64,000 bases of DNA, taken from assembly GCF_001542815.1 (NCBI RefSeq), contig NZ_CP006992.1, forward strand, positions 4,345,501-4,409,500, written 5' to 3'. A model generated the notes under the pieces. The model was not told the origin of the DNA, did not search any database, and saw only the letters and a list, made by a program, of their open reading frames with translations. Below are positions 1-8,905 of this stretch, piece by piece. Numbering within the stretch: the stretch's first letter is position 1; every line of letters starts with the position of its first letter. Made by a program: the position numbers and the translations under genes. This stretch comes from Methylobacterium sp. AMS5. Its GTDB lineage: Bacteria > Pseudomonadota > Alphaproteobacteria > Rhizobiales > Beijerinckiaceae.

Positions 1-489
1 CTCGTCGAGAGCGAGGGCCGCGCCCTGGTGATCGGCCTCAACAAGTGGGATCTCGTCGCCGACCAGCCGGGCCTGCTCAAGACCCTCCGGGAAGACTGCA
101 CCCGCCTGTTGCCGCAGGTGCGCGGCGTCTCGGTGGTGCCGCTCTCGGGGCTTGCCGGCGACGGCATCGACAAGCTGATGCAGGCCGTGGTCGATGCCTC
201 CGAGGTGTGGAGCCGGCGCGTCTCGACGGCGCGGATCAATGCGTGGCTCACCGACGCGACGCAGCGCAACCCGCCGCCCGCGGTCTCCGGCCGGCGCATC
301 AAGATCCGCTACGCCACCCAGGTGAAGAGCCGCCCGCCGCACTTCGCCCTGTTCGGCAACCAGCTCGACGCCCTGCCGAAATCCTACACCCGCTACCTCG
401 TCAACGGCCTGCGCGAAGCCTTCGACCTGCCCGGCGCGCCGATCCGGCTGTCCCTGCGCACGACGAAGAACCCGTTCGAGAAGGGCTGA
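1..489 (+). CDS. der: GTPase Der (EngA), C-terminal part
   Basis: Partial gene, open at the left edge of the window; only about the last 162 codons are present. The visible part begins just before the second GTPase domain's G4 motif NKWD (residues about 14-17 of the fragment). It then carries the KH-like C-terminal domain, with the conserved ending [13 protein letters not shown]. Der is an essential tandem GTPase that binds the 50S ribosomal subunit late in its assembly. The first GTPase domain and the Walker A of the second lie outside the window. The next gene starts 155 bases downstream and is probably a separate transcription unit. Confidence 0.93.
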   Translation, partial: LVESEGRALVIGLNKWDLVADQPGLLKTLREDCTRLLPQVRGVSVVPLSGLAGDGIDKLMQAVVDASEVWSRRVSTARINAWLTDATQRNPPPAVSGRRIKIRYATQVKSRPPHFALFGNQLDALPKSYTRYLVNGLREAFDLPGAPIRLSLRTTKNPFEKG

Positions 490-644
490 TCCGGCCGGCA
501 AATCTGGAGAAGCGCGGTTCCCGGGAAAGGACCTTCCCCCGCAGGGGAGCGACGGAGAGTTTGGGCCTCGGCGCGCGTTGAACTTGGGAAGTCCGCTCCC
601 TTGCTCGACCTGTCCAAGTCCTTAGCCTGTCGGCTCCTTCTCGC

Positions 645-1562
645 ATGGATCGTTTCCCGATGGCCGGATCGTCCTCCGCCGCCGCGCGGCCGGCAAAGCG
701 CGTCGAGCCGCGCACGCTCGCCCTGGTCGGGCTCGCGGGCCTCCTTGTGGTCGCCGCCGCAGCCCTGTTCGCGACGCTCGCCGATGCCGGCACCGTCCAG
801 GCGGTCCGCGACGGGCTGACGAGCCGCGGTTTCTGGACCGCGGCGGCGGTCGGGCTCGCGGCGCAGACCGTCGATGGCGCGCTCGGCATGGCCTACGGCA
901 TCACCTCGACGACCTTCCTGCTCTCCACCGGGGTGCCGCCGGCGGCGGCCTCGGCCTCCGTGCACGTCGCCGAGATCTTCACCACCGCCTTCTCCGGCGT
1001 CTCGCACTGGCGGCTCGGCAATGTGGACGGGCCGCTGTTCCGGCGCCTGCTGATCCCCGGCGTGATCGGCGCGGTGGCAGGCGGCTATCTCCTCACCTCG
1101 GTCGATGGCGAGGCGATCAAGCCGTTCGTCTCGGTCTACCTGCTCCTGATGGGGCTCTACGTCCTGTCGAGGGCGTTCCGGGCCGTGAAGGTCAGCCACG
1201 AGCCGCCGCGTGCCGTGGTGCCGCTGGCGCTCGGCGGCGGCTTCGTCGATGCGATCGGCGGCGGCGGATGGGGACCGGTGGTGACGACATCGCTGGTCGG
1301 CCGCGGGCAGGATCCGCGCACCTCGATCGGCTCGGTCAACGCAGCGGAGTTCTTCGTCGCGGTGGCGAGTGGGTTGTCCTTCACCCTGCTCGGCGGGCTG
1401 ACCCACTGGACCACCATCGCCGGCCTCGTCCTCGGCGGGCTGTTCGCAGCACCCATCGCCGCCCTGCTGGTGCGGGTGATCCCGGCGCGGGGGCTGATGG
1501 TCGTGGTGGGGCTCCTGATCACGGGTCTCAGTCTCGTGAGCCTCGCGGGTCTGTTCGGTTAA
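645..1562 (+). CDS. TauE/SafE-family anion exporter
   Basis: 305-residue polytopic membrane protein of the sulfite exporter TauE/SafE family (PF01925). The sequence alternates hydrophobic segments with small Gly/Ala-rich loops. It contains the two homologous family halves, including GGFVDAIGGGGWGPVVTTSL around residues 195-215, where the second half's characteristic GGGWGP motif falls. Family members move sulfite, sulfoacetate or related organosulfur anions across the inner membrane; the substrate here cannot be told from sequence. The first ATG (residues MDRFPMAG) is used; an in-frame Met at residue 6 is an alternative. It ends 7 bases before the stop of the convergent ligase gene. Confidence 0.85.
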   Translation: MDRFPMAGSSSAAARPAKRVEPRTLALVGLAGLLVVAAAALFATLADAGTVQAVRDGLTSRGFWTAAAVGLAAQTVDGALGMAYGITSTTFLLSTGVPPAAASASVHVAEIFTTAFSGVSHWRLGNVDGPLFRRLLIPGVIGAVAGGYLLTSVDGEAIKPFVSVYLLLMGLYVLSRAFRAVKVSHEPPRAVVPLALGGGFVDAIGGGGWGPVVTTSLVGRGQDPRTSIGSVNAAEFFVAVASGLSFTLLGGLTHWTTIAGLVLGGLFAAPIAALLVRVIPARGLMVVVGLLITGLSLVSLAGLFG

Positions 1563-1568
1563 CGTCCC

Positions 1569-2693
1569 TCACCCCGCCCGCGTGGTCTCGGCGAGCCAGT
1601 CCACCACCGCGTCGAGGGCTTGGCGGTTGCTGGTGTCGCCGCCGCGGGTGCCCTCGAACGCGGCGATCTGCCGGTCGGCACTGGTGCCTTCGCGCAGGAT
1701 GCGGCGGGCGTCGGCCACCTCTTCGGTGCAGCCCAGGGCCTCGGCATCCTCCGCGATCAGCGAGAGCAGCGTGTCGAGGGCGGCGTCGAAGGGGAAGGCC
1801 TGCTCGGATGCCTCGTCGATCAGCTCGGCCTCGACCCCGCTGCGCTGGGCCCGCCACAGGTTCTCCGCCGCGATCGCCCGCGAGACGCCGGTGAGCCCGG
1901 CATTGATGTCGGGCCGGCGCTCCACCAGCCGCACGAGGCAGCGGAACAGGGCCGCCACCGCAATGGCGTCGGCGAGCCGGGTGCAGGAATCGGCGATGCG
2001 CAGTTCGAGCGTCGGGAACTTGATCGAGGGGCGCAGGGACCACCACAGGAAGCTCGCATCCTGGATCGAGCCGGCATTGGTCATGATGCGCACGTAGCGC
2101 GTGTAAGCCTCCGCATCGCCCATCAGGTCGGGCAGGCCGGTGCGCGGCAGTTCGCCGAAGGCGCTGAGGCGGTAGGCGGCGAGCCCCGTCGGCTTGCCCT
2201 GCCAGAACGGCGAGGAGGCGGAGAGGGCGAACAGCAGCGGCTGGAACGGCAGCAGCCGGTCCATCAGCGCGACGCGCCGGTCGGGGTCGGCGACCTCGAC
2301 ATGGACGTGCATGCCGCAGATCAGGCTGCGCCGCCCGGCGAGGCCCACGTCGCGCAGGATACCGCGATAGCGGTCGCCCTTGGTCGGCAATTGCCGCGCC
2401 CAGTCGGCGATGGGGTGTGTGCCGGCGGCGAAGACGAGGAGCCCGTGCTCGCGGCCCAGATCCGCCAAGGCCTGCCGCTGCTCCCGCAGCGCGGCGTGGG
2501 CGGCCGGGAACGCCGTGGAGGGCGGGGTGCAGACCTCGACCTGACATTGCAGCAGCTCGCGCCCGATCTCGGGCAGCCGCTCGCCGGCCGCCTGATGGAA
2601 CGGCTTGACCGAGCGGCGCGGCGTGCCGCGGGTCTCGGCGTCGGCAAGGAAATACTCTTCCTCGATCCCGAACCGGTAGGGGTGGGCGCTCAT
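1569..2693 (-). CDS. YbdK-type carboxylate-amine ligase (glutamate-cysteine ligase 2 family)
   Basis: 374 residues. The N-terminus has FGIEEEYFL (residues about 7-15), the signature of the GCS2/YbdK ATP-grasp-like family that joins a carboxylate to an amine. Further family blocks are ICGMHVHVEV (metal and glutamate pocket), SSPFWQG and ELRIADSC. Members of this family have weak glutamate-cysteine ligase activity in vitro, but physiological substrates are usually unknown. The start at ATG 2693 places FGIEEEY at the usual distance from the N-terminus; the frame stays open to 2858, but the extra residues do not look like family sequence. It converges with the TauE gene. Confidence 0.85.
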   Translation of the reverse strand: MSAHPYRFGIEEEYFLADAETRGTPRRSVKPFHQAAGERLPEIGRELLQCQVEVCTPPSTAFPAAHAALREQRQALADLGREHGLLVFAAGTHPIADWARQLPTKGDRYRGILRDVGLAGRRSLICGMHVHVEVADPDRRVALMDRLLPFQPLLFALSASSPFWQGKPTGLAAYRLSAFGELPRTGLPDLMGDAEAYTRYVRIMTNAGSIQDASFLWWSLRPSIKFPTLELRIADSCTRLADAIAVAALFRCLVRLVERRPDINAGLTGVSRAIAAENLWRAQRSGVEAELIDEASEQAFPFDAALDTLLSLIAEDAEALGCTEEVADARRILREGTSADRQIAAFEGTRGGDTSNRQALDAVVDWLAETTRAG

Positions 2694-2934
2694 GCCGTGC
2701 TGACTCCGACGACCGGCCGACCCGCTCTCACCGGAGGGGAGGCCGCTCCAGCCAGAGAGGCGCACCGAAAGGACCTTGGCCGGGAGCAAGCCGTGAGCCC
2801 CGAGAACGGTTCCCGGGGGAGGCCCGGCGGCCAGCGCGACACCGTGGCCGCCCGGCACGGGCCGGCGGGGCTCGCGCCGGGGGCGGGGAGGGCGCTACAG
2901 CTTTCTTTCCCGCCGCCGCTTCTCTCCCACGACC

Positions 2935-3834
2935 ATGCCCGAACTGCCCGAAGTCGAGACCGTGCGCCGGGGGCTCGCCCCCGCGATGGTCGGGGCGCGC
3001 GTCGCCCGCGTCACCCTGCGTCGGCCGAACCTGCGCTTCCCCTTCCCCGAGCGCTTCGCCGAGCGGCTGGAGGGCACCACGGTGCTGGAACTGGCGCGCC
3101 GGGCCAAGTACCTCACGGCGCATCTCGATTCCGGCGAGAGCCTGATCCTGCATCTCGGCATGAGCGGGCGCTTCGATGTGCGCCTGCCCGACGGCTCGAA
3201 CCTCTCGCCGGGCGACTTCTACCTCGAAGGGGCGCTCGGTACCCCCAAGCACGACCACGTGGTGATGGCCTTCGCCAACGGCGCCACCGTCACCTACAAC
3301 GACGCCCGCCGCTTCGGCTTCATGGACCTCGTGGCCACGCGCGACCTCGAGACCTGCCGCCACTTCGCCAGCATGGGCGTCGAGCCCCTCTCCGACGCCC
3401 TCGACGCGCCCCGGCTCGCGCGCCTGTTCGCCAAAAAGATCACGCCGCTGAAGGCAGCACTCCTCGACCAGCGCCTGATCGCGGGTCTGGGCAACATCTA
3501 TGTCTGCGAGGCGCTGCACCGCTCGGGCCTCCACCCGGCCTTGCCGGCAGGCGCGCTCGCCAAGCCCGACGGTTCGCCGGCACCAAAGGCGAAGACACTC
3601 GTCAAGGAGATCAAGGCGGTGCTGAGCGAGGCGGTGGCGGCCGGCGGCTCCACCTTGCGCGACTACGCCCGGCCGGACGGGGAGCGCGGCGCCTTCCAGC
3701 ACGGCTTCCGCGTCTACGACCGGGTGGGCCATGCCTGCCCGACCAAGGGCTGTACGGGCCGGGTCGGCCGGATCGTGCAGGGCGGACGCTCGACCTTCTT
3801 CTGCGAAACCTGCCAGGTTTTGCCGGTCCGGTAA
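2935..3834 (+). CDS. mutM: Formamidopyrimidine-DNA glycosylase (Fpg/MutM)
   Basis: 299 residues, near the usual Fpg length. The protein begins [14 protein letters not shown]: Pro2 is the catalytic nucleophile after Met removal, and Glu3 and Glu6 are the conserved acids. The helix-two-turn-helix region contains [18 protein letters not shown]. The C-terminal zinc finger has four cysteines (CPTKGC, then CETC). The enzyme removes 8-oxoguanine and formamidopyrimidines from DNA and nicks the abasic site. The ATG start is fixed by the N-terminal Pro requirement. Compared with short Fpgs there is an insertion of about 15 residues around [17 protein letters not shown], common in alphaproteobacteria. 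Confidence 0.97.
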   Translation: MPELPEVETVRRGLAPAMVGARVARVTLRRPNLRFPFPERFAERLEGTTVLELARRAKYLTAHLDSGESLILHLGMSGRFDVRLPDGSNLSPGDFYLEGALGTPKHDHVVMAFANGATVTYNDARRFGFMDLVATRDLETCRHFASMGVEPLSDALDAPRLARLFAKKITPLKAALLDQRLIAGLGNIYVCEALHRSGLHPALPAGALAKPDGSPAPKAKTLVKEIKAVLSEAVAAGGSTLRDYARPDGERGAFQHGFRVYDRVGHACPTKGCTGRVGRIVQGGRSTFFCETCQVLPVR

Positions 3835-4057
3835 GGTCTGAACGGCGGGGCCTCCGATTTCATCCCGCTTATGTCGACCTGAAATTCGGCGCTCATCCCC
3901 CATTCTTTGGGTGACTGCCCACGCGAATGTTGAACGGTTCGGGGCCGCAACGCGTTCTCAGCTTTGCCACAGCACGGCAAAGACCGTCTGTGCCCTGTCC
4001 GATGCGCCGGCCGCCCGCGGCGGCGCGTGGAGGGGCCCAACGATACGGAGGAACACC

Positions 4058-4273
4058 ATGCGCGCCATCAAGCTGATCCCGGTTCTCGGCCTGCTCGCCC
4101 TCGGCCTCGCAGCCTGCAAGGACGAGAAGAAGGACACCACGGGCACGACCACGCCTCCGGCCAACACCACGACCACCGCCCCCGCGACGCCGCCCGCAAC
4201 CCCGCCGGCCGCCGGCCAGACCACGGCGCCGACCAACCCGCCCGCGACCAACAAGCCCGCCGGGCAGCCGTAG
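4058..4273 (+). CDS. Small Thr/Pro-rich lipoprotein
   Basis: 71 residues. The signal peptide MRAIKLIPVLGLLALGLAAC ends in a lipobox (LAAC, Cys20), so the mature protein should be a lipid-anchored envelope protein. The rest is low complexity, rich in Thr, Pro and Ala (TTTPPANTTTTAPATPP and similar), with no recognisable domain. A Shine-Dalgarno-like ACGGAGGA lies just before the ATG. The frame is open further upstream to 3911, but this start is preferred for its signal peptide and ribosome site. Function unknown. Confidence 0.75.
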   Translation: MRAIKLIPVLGLLALGLAACKDEKKDTTGTTTPPANTTTTAPATPPATPPAAGQTTAPTNPPATNKPAGQP

Positions 4274-4328
4274 TTCTCAGGGGATTTCCGACATCGCCCG
4301 CTCGGTGATCGGGCGGCATGACAGGAGG

Positions 4329-4352
4329 AAGGCTCGCCGGGAGGCGGGCCTT
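4329..4352 (+). terminator. Hairpin downstream of the lipoprotein gene
   Basis: Arms AAGGCTCGCC and GGCGGGCCTT pair with one G-U/mismatch around a 4-base loop, followed by the short T-rich stretch CTTGCGTT. It lies 55 bases after the lipoprotein stop and before the Rrf2 promoter, so it probably ends that transcript. Confidence 0.5.
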
Positions 4353-4382
4353 CTTGCGTTCGGGGCCTGCCGCACGACGCGC

Positions 4383-4421
4383 TTGACAGCTGCCGTCTCA
4401 TGAAACATGTAAAGTTACATG
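4383..4421 (+). promoter_or_regulatory. Rrf2 promoter and operator overlapping the start codon
   Basis: A perfect -35 hexamer TTGACA (4383-4388) is followed by an inverted repeat, CATGTAA (4406-4412), AG, TTACATG (4415-4421), that spans the -10 region and the ATG at 4419. A second, outer pair GTCTCATG/CATGAGAC (4395-4402 and 4418-4425) brackets it. The position suggests that the Rrf2 protein represses its own operon. No Shine-Dalgarno fits before the ATG, so the mRNA may be nearly leaderless. Confidence 0.65.
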
Positions 4422-4883
4422 AGACGGGACAGCAAGCTTTCGGGCGTCCTCCACGTGCTTCTGCACATGGCCGAGATCGAGGGGCCGGTGACCTCCGAGT
4501 TCCTGGCCGGCGTGATGCAGACCAATCCCGTCGTGGTCCGTCGCATCATGGCGGGCCTGCGCGACCGGGGTTACGTCCGCTCGGAGAAGGGGCATGGCGG
4601 CGGCTGGCGGATCGCCTGCGATTTCGGGGCCGTCACCCTGCGCGACATCTACGACGCGCTCGGCGCCCCCGAAATCTTCGCCATGGGCAACCGCAGCGAG
4701 GCGCCCGGCTGCCTCGTCGAACAGGCGGTCAATGCCGCCATGGACGAGAGCTTCCGCGAGGCGGAGGCGCTTCTAATGGCGCAGCTCGGGCGGATCACGC
4801 TGGCCGCGCTCAGCGCCGACTTCCATGCCCGCCTCGCGGCGCGCGGCGGCGACTTCAACCCGGAGACGGCCCATGCGGTATGA
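4419..4883 (+). CDS. Rrf2-family transcriptional regulator
   Basis: 154 residues. The winged-helix N-terminal domain matches the Rrf2 family: [23 protein letters not shown] forms the helix-turn-helix and GHGGGWRIA the wing. In iron-sulfur Rrf2 proteins (IscR, NsrR) three cysteines sit after the wing. Here only one is present in that region (PGCLVEQ), plus one in the wing (RIAC), so a 2Fe-2S cluster of the usual kind is unlikely. The gene overlaps the next, a flavoprotein with a CPYC motif, by 11 bases; this pairing is common and suggests a redox- or electrophile-responsive switch (inference). Confidence 0.88.
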   Translation: MRRDSKLSGVLHVLLHMAEIEGPVTSEFLAGVMQTNPVVVRRIMAGLRDRGYVRSEKGHGGGWRIACDFGAVTLRDIYDALGAPEIFAMGNRSEAPGCLVEQAVNAAMDESFREAEALLMAQLGRITLAALSADFHARLAARGGDFNPETAHAV

Positions 4884-5781
4884 TGCGATCATCGTCGGCG
4901 GCAGCTTCGCCGGCCTCTCCGCGGCGCTCTACATCGCCCGAGGGCGCCGGAAGGTCTGCGTCGTCGATGCCGGCGCGCCCCGCAACCGGTTTGCCGCCGC
5001 CTCGCACGGCGTCTTCGCGCAGGACGGCGAGAATCCGCTGGCGATGATCGCGACGGCCCGCGCGCAACTCGCGGGCTACCCGAACGCCACCTTCGTCACG
5101 GGGGAGGCGGTGTCGGCGCGAGCCGCAGGCGACGGCTTTGCCGTCTCGCTGGCCGGGGGACAGCGCCTCGCGGCGTCCAAGCTCGTCCTTGCCTTCGGCA
5201 TCAGCGATATCCTGCCCGATCTTCCCGGTCTGGCGGAGCGCTGGGGCGCGAGCGTGCTGCACTGCCCCTATTGCCACGGCTTCGAGTTTTCCGGGCGCGT
5301 CCTCGGCGTGCTGTCGGCCGGCGCCGTATCGGTCCATCAGGCCGAACTGGTCGCGGAATGGGGCCCGACCACGCTCTTCCTGAACGGACACCCGGCGCCC
5401 GATGCGGAGGCCTGCGCCCGGCTCGCCGCCCGCAACGTCGGAATCGAACCCGGGCCGATCCGGGCGCTTGCGGGCGAGGGGCGGGCCCTCTCGGCACTCG
5501 TCCTGGCGGATGGCCGGACGCTCCCGCTGGAGGCCCTCTTCGTCGGCCCCCGCTACCGCCTGAACAGCCCGCTCGCCGAACAACTCGGCTGCGCCGTGGA
5601 CGAGGGCATGCTCGGACCGGTGATCCGCACCGACGCGATGAAGGAGACGACGGTTCCCGGTGTCTACGCGGCCGGGGACGCGGCACGGTCTCCGCACAGC
5701 GTGGCCTGGGCGTCCGCCGACGGCGTGACCGCCGGCGTGGCCCTGCATCAGACGCTGGTGTTTCCGCGCCTGGCGGCGTGA
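4873..5781 (+). CDS. NAD(P)/FAD-dependent thioredoxin-reductase-like oxidoreductase
   Basis: 302 residues. The N-terminal FAD-binding dinucleotide fold has [19 protein letters not shown] (residues 7-25). A redox-active CPYC lies at residues 131-134 ([10 protein letters not shown]), and the C-terminal FAD motif is GVYAAGDAA near residue 257. These features match the low-molecular-weight thioredoxin-reductase-like flavoproteins. The usual NADPH GxGxxA motif is degenerate ([13 protein letters not shown]), so the reductant may differ. Translation is probably coupled to the Rrf2 gene by the 11-base overlap. The native disulfide substrate is unknown. Confidence 0.85.
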   Translation: MRYDAIIVGGSFAGLSAALYIARGRRKVCVVDAGAPRNRFAAASHGVFAQDGENPLAMIATARAQLAGYPNATFVTGEAVSARAAGDGFAVSLAGGQRLAASKLVLAFGISDILPDLPGLAERWGASVLHCPYCHGFEFSGRVLGVLSAGAVSVHQAELVAEWGPTTLFLNGHPAPDAEACARLAARNVGIEPGPIRALAGEGRALSALVLADGRTLPLEALFVGPRYRLNSPLAEQLGCAVDEGMLGPVIRTDAMKETTVPGVYAAGDAARSPHSVAWASADGVTAGVALHQTLVFPRLAA

Positions 5782-5873
5782 GGGAGCCGGTCGCGCCTTC
5801 AGCGAGACCGGGGAATGCAAACGCCCGACCGTTCTCGGCCATTCTTCCACGTCGGCCGAGGCCATCGTGCAGA

Positions 5874-6167
5874 TTATGCGCGCGGCCTAAGGGCTTCGAA
5901 GAACAGCCCCACAACCCAGCCGATGCCATAGATGACCGCTAGCGTTGGTAGAAACAGCAACGCCCACACCACTATGTTCGGCAGCGAAGCCATGAGTGGG
6001 AGAAGACCAAGCTTCAAGGCAGCAGCATGGGCGAAAACAATGGGGATCTGCATAAGCACAAACGTGCCCTTTGGATCTCCCGTGATGCTGCTTGCGTAAG
6101 TCAAGATCGCTATAGATGCGGACATATACATTGCGCAGAACGCAAATCCTGTGCGGCTCAATCTCAT
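5874..6167 (-). CDS. Small hypothetical membrane protein
   Basis: 97 residues from the ATG at 6167, which has a good GGAGGG ribosome site 6 bases upstream; the frame is open to 6200 but has no better start. There are three likely membrane segments: about residues 6-27 (FAFCAMYMSASIAILTY), 37-58 and 67-90 (VVWALLFLPTLAVIYGIGWVVG). No family was recognised. Base composition is less GC-rich than the neighbours. The IS5-family element ends only 39 bases upstream of the start, so the original promoter has probably been cut off or replaced. Confidence 0.55.
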   Translation of the reverse strand: MRLSRTGFAFCAMYMSASIAILTYASSITGDPKGTFVLMQIPIVFAHAAALKLGLLPLMASLPNIVVWALLFLPTLAVIYGIGWVVGLFFEALRPRA

Positions 6168-6205
6168 TATCCCTCCGAGCGAGCCCGTGCCGCTTCCCAC
6201 TCTAA

Positions 6206-7121
6206 GAGTCCGTCCGATAAGTCATGATGCTCGCCCGAGCCTTCGGACGAGGATCATGACGGCGGCGGCGTAGAGGAAGGCCTGGGCCGAGGCGAGGGTC
6301 GCTTCCGGGTCCTTCCAGAGGCGTCGGTTGCGGCTGATCCATCCGAAGAAGCGTTCCACCACCCATCGGCGTGGATGCACGGCGAAGCCGACCTGATCCT
6401 TCGGTTTGCGCACGATGTCGATGGTGATGACGGTGGCGGTCGCGGGTCTGTCGCCGGCATAGCCTGCATCGGCGAAAGCTCTGACGATGAACGGGAAGGT
6501 CCGCCGCGACAGGCGCAGCACCGGTCCAGCCCCATCGCGATCCTGAATGTCGGCGGTCTGCGGATCGAGCACGAGGGCGCGCCCGTCCGTGTCGACCAGG
6601 GCCTGACGCTTGCGGCCCTTGACCTTCTTTCCAGCGTCGTAGCCGCGCGGGCCGCCGCTCTCGGTGGTCTTCACGCTCTGGCTGTCGAGCACGGCCGCCG
6701 TCGGCGAGGCCTCGCGACCGGCCCGCTCCCGGTCGGCCATGACCAGGGCGTGGTTGATCCGCCCGAACAATCCCTCGTCCCGCCAGCGGCTGAAGTAGCC
6801 GAACGTCGTGCTGCGCGGAGGGAGATCCTTTGGGATCAACCGCCATGCGATGCCGCCGCGCAGCACGTAGAAGATCGCGTTCAGGACCTCCCGCATCGTC
6901 CAGACAGGCGGACGACCACGCGAGGCGGGCTCTGGCATCATGGGCGCGATCACCGCCCATTCCGTATCCGTCAGGTCGGTTTCGTATCGAAGGCGCGCAC
7001 GGTTATGCTGCCGGCGAGTGGTCGGGGTCCACATGGCACGTCCAGATGAGGCTTCAGCACCCTTCTGGAATCACCGCCATTCCGGCCACTCAACCCCTGC
7101 CGGACGTTATCGGACGGGCTC
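6206..7121. mobile_element. Complete IS5-family insertion sequence (916 bp)
   Basis: Terminal inverted repeats of 15 bases agree at 14: left GAGTCCGTCCGATAA (6206-6220), right (complement of 7107-7121) GAGCCCGTCCGATAA. They are flanked by a direct TAA duplication (6203-6205 and 7122-7124), the TNA target typical of the IS1031 subgroup of IS5. The single transposase gene fills the element and is intact, so the copy may be active. Confidence 0.88.
6222..7034 (-). CDS. IS5-family transposase
   Basis: 270 residues. The N-terminal DUF4096-type domain (LTDTEWAVIAPMMPEPASRG) is followed by a DDE catalytic core: first Asp in AAVLDSQSVKTTE, second in AFADAGYAGDR, and Glu in WVVERFFGWISRNRRLWKD with the family's Y/R-x3-E-R motif context. 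It is encoded in one frame without frameshift. The stop lies just inside the left inverted repeat and the gene is bounded by both repeats, so it is the element's only product. Confidence 0.93.
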   Translation of the reverse strand: MWTPTTRRQHNRARLRYETDLTDTEWAVIAPMMPEPASRGRPPVWTMREVLNAIFYVLRGGIAWRLIPKDLPPRSTTFGYFSRWRDEGLFGRINHALVMADRERAGREASPTAAVLDSQSVKTTESGGPRGYDAGKKVKGRKRQALVDTDGRALVLDPQTADIQDRDGAGPVLRLSRRTFPFIVRAFADAGYAGDRPATATVITIDIVRKPKDQVGFAVHPRRWVVERFFGWISRNRRLWKDPEATLASAQAFLYAAAVMILVRRLGRAS

Positions 7122-7345
7122 TAAGCTGATCTTCCTGCAAACGTGCTTACATAGCACCCCTCAATGGCAGAGGCCCGATTACAGAAACCGTTGTTTTTCT
7201 CCGAGACGGCCCAAATCCAGTTCGATCCCCCTCCCGCCTAACCAACTGATTTCGCCTTGTCAGCGCTAGTCGCGGCGATCAATTTGGGGGCGGCCTCGGC
7301 GCGATTCTCTTTGCCCGAGCCGTCCTTGATGGGATCGACGATCAG

Positions 7346-8905
7346 ATGCAGCGGCTTCGATCCCATCCGCGCATCGCGCAAGTCTGTCTCACGCTCGGCG
7401 TCATCTCGGGCTGTTCCGGAAGCGCGTTCGGCCAAGCCGTCACCCGTGCGCAGGTCGAGGCGCGTTTGCCGGCCCTCGAAGCGCTGGCGCAGCAGGCCAT
7501 CGATGCGGGCGACGTGCCGGGTCTCGCGATCGCGATCGTCTACGGCGACGAGACCCTCTTCCTGAAAGGCTTCGGCCGCAGGGAAATCGGAAAGCCCGAC
7601 TTGGTCGGGCCGGAGACGGTGTTTCAGATCGCGTCCCTGTCCAAGCCCGTCACCTCGACCGTGGTGGCCGCCCTCGTGGGCGAGGGTGTCGTCGGCTGGG
7701 ATTCGCGCGTCGCCGATCTCGACCCCGGCTTCCGGCTTCACGAGCCCTATCCGGCCTCGCAGGTGACGGTGCGCGATTTTCTCAACCACCGCAGCGGGTT
7801 GCCGGGCAGCGCCGGCGACGACCTCGAAGGGATCGGATACGCTCGCGACGACATCCTCCGCAGGTTGCGCCTCGTGCCGCCGTCCTCCAGCTTCCGGGCG
7901 GGCTACGCCTACAGCAATTTCGGTTTCACCGAGGGGGCCGTGGCCGCCGCGAGGCCGACCGGCAAGCCGTGGGATGTCGTGGCTCAAGAAAAGCTGTTCG
8001 GCCCGCTGGGGATGACCTCCACGAGCACGCGGCATGACGCCTTCCTGACGCGCGCCGACCGGGCCGCACTCCATGTCAGGCGCGACGGCGTCTGGACGGC
8101 CGGGACCGAACGCGATCCCGACGCGCAGGCGCCGGCCGGCGGCGTCAGCTCGAATGTCCGCGACCTCGCCCTCTGGGTGCGGCTCGAAATCGGAAACGGC
8201 CTGTTCGAGGGCACGCAACGCGTTGCCGGCGCGGCCCTCGCTCAGACGCATGTGCCGCTCACGGCACGCGGCACCAATCCCGTGACCGGAGGCGCCTCCT
8301 TCTACGGCCTGGGCTGGAACATCGAGTACGGCCGCCACGGCCTCGTCTGGGGCCATGCCGGCGCCTTCAGCGTCGGCGCGCAGACCCTCGTCTCGATCCA
8401 TCCGGAGGCAAAGCTCGGTATCGTCCTGCTGACGAACGCCTTCCCGTCCGGCGTCCCGGAGGGATTGGCCGACAGCTTCGCGGACCTCGTCTTCGACGGC
8501 CGGATCCGCAAGGATTGGCTGAAGGATTGGGGCGAAGCGTACACGAGCCTGTTCGGGCCGAGCGCGTCGGCGAACCGCGCCGTCTACGGCCGGCCGCCTG
8601 CGAACGCCTCGGCGTCGCTCCCCCTGTCGGCCTATACGGGGCGTTACGCCAACGCGTATGTCGGCAATGCCGAGGTGGCGCAGATCGACGGCCGCCTGAC
8701 CCTCACGGTCGGGCCCGGCGGGGCGCGGACCTATCCGCTGCGCCACTTCGATCGCGATCTCTTCCTCTGCTTTCCGGATGCGGAGGCGCCGGACAATCCG
8801 TCGGCGATCCGTTTCGCGATCGGAAGCGGGGGCAAGGCCGATGCGGTGACGCTCGACGCGCTGAACGCGAACGGTCTCGGCACCCTCGATCGGTCGAGCG
8901 AGTGA
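7346..8905 (+). CDS. Secreted serine hydrolase, class C beta-lactamase/penicillin-binding fold
   Basis: 519 residues. A likely signal peptide covers residues 1-30 (hydrophobic core QVCLTLGVISGCSGSAFG). The beta-lactamase-related domain (PF00144) has the SxxK nucleophile at residues 97-100 (SLSK), the YxN motif in GYAYSNFGFTEG, and an HxG motif in WGHAGAFSVGAQT replacing KTG. A smaller C-terminal domain (SAYTGRYANAYVGNAEVAQ onward) matches the DUF3471-type lipocalin-like tail often fused to these enzymes. Members act as D-aminopeptidases, esterases or cell-wall enzymes; resistance activity should not be assumed. It lies between the first IS element and the AT-rich island. Confidence 0.85.
   Translation: MQRLRSHPRIAQVCLTLGVISGCSGSAFGQAVTRAQVEARLPALEALAQQAIDAGDVPGLAIAIVYGDETLFLKGFGRREIGKPDLVGPETVFQIASLSKPVTSTVVAALVGEGVVGWDSRVADLDPGFRLHEPYPASQVTVRDFLNHRSGLPGSAGDDLEGIGYARDDILRRLRLVPPSSSFRAGYAYSNFGFTEGAVAAARPTGKPWDVVAQEKLFGPLGMTSTSTRHDAFLTRADRAALHVRRDGVWTAGTERDPDAQAPAGGVSSNVRDLALWVRLEIGNGLFEGTQRVAGAALAQTHVPLTARGTNPVTGGASFYGLGWNIEYGRHGLVWGHAGAFSVGAQTLVSIHPEAKLGIVLLTNAFPSGVPEGLADSFADLVFDGRIRKDWLKDWGEAYTSLFGPSASANRAVYGRPPANASASLPLSAYTGRYANAYVGNAEVAQIDGRLTLTVGPGGARTYPLRHFDRDLFLCFPDAEAPDNPSAIRFAIGSGGKADAVTLDALNANGLGTLDRSSE

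Noticed and set aside
7238..7366. Forty-two-codon minus-strand frame (MGSKPLHLIVDPIKDG...) antisense to the start of the serine hydrolase gene
   Set aside because: The C-terminal part reads like natural protein, but there is no ribosome site, no recognised family, and it overlaps the start of a well supported gene on the other strand.
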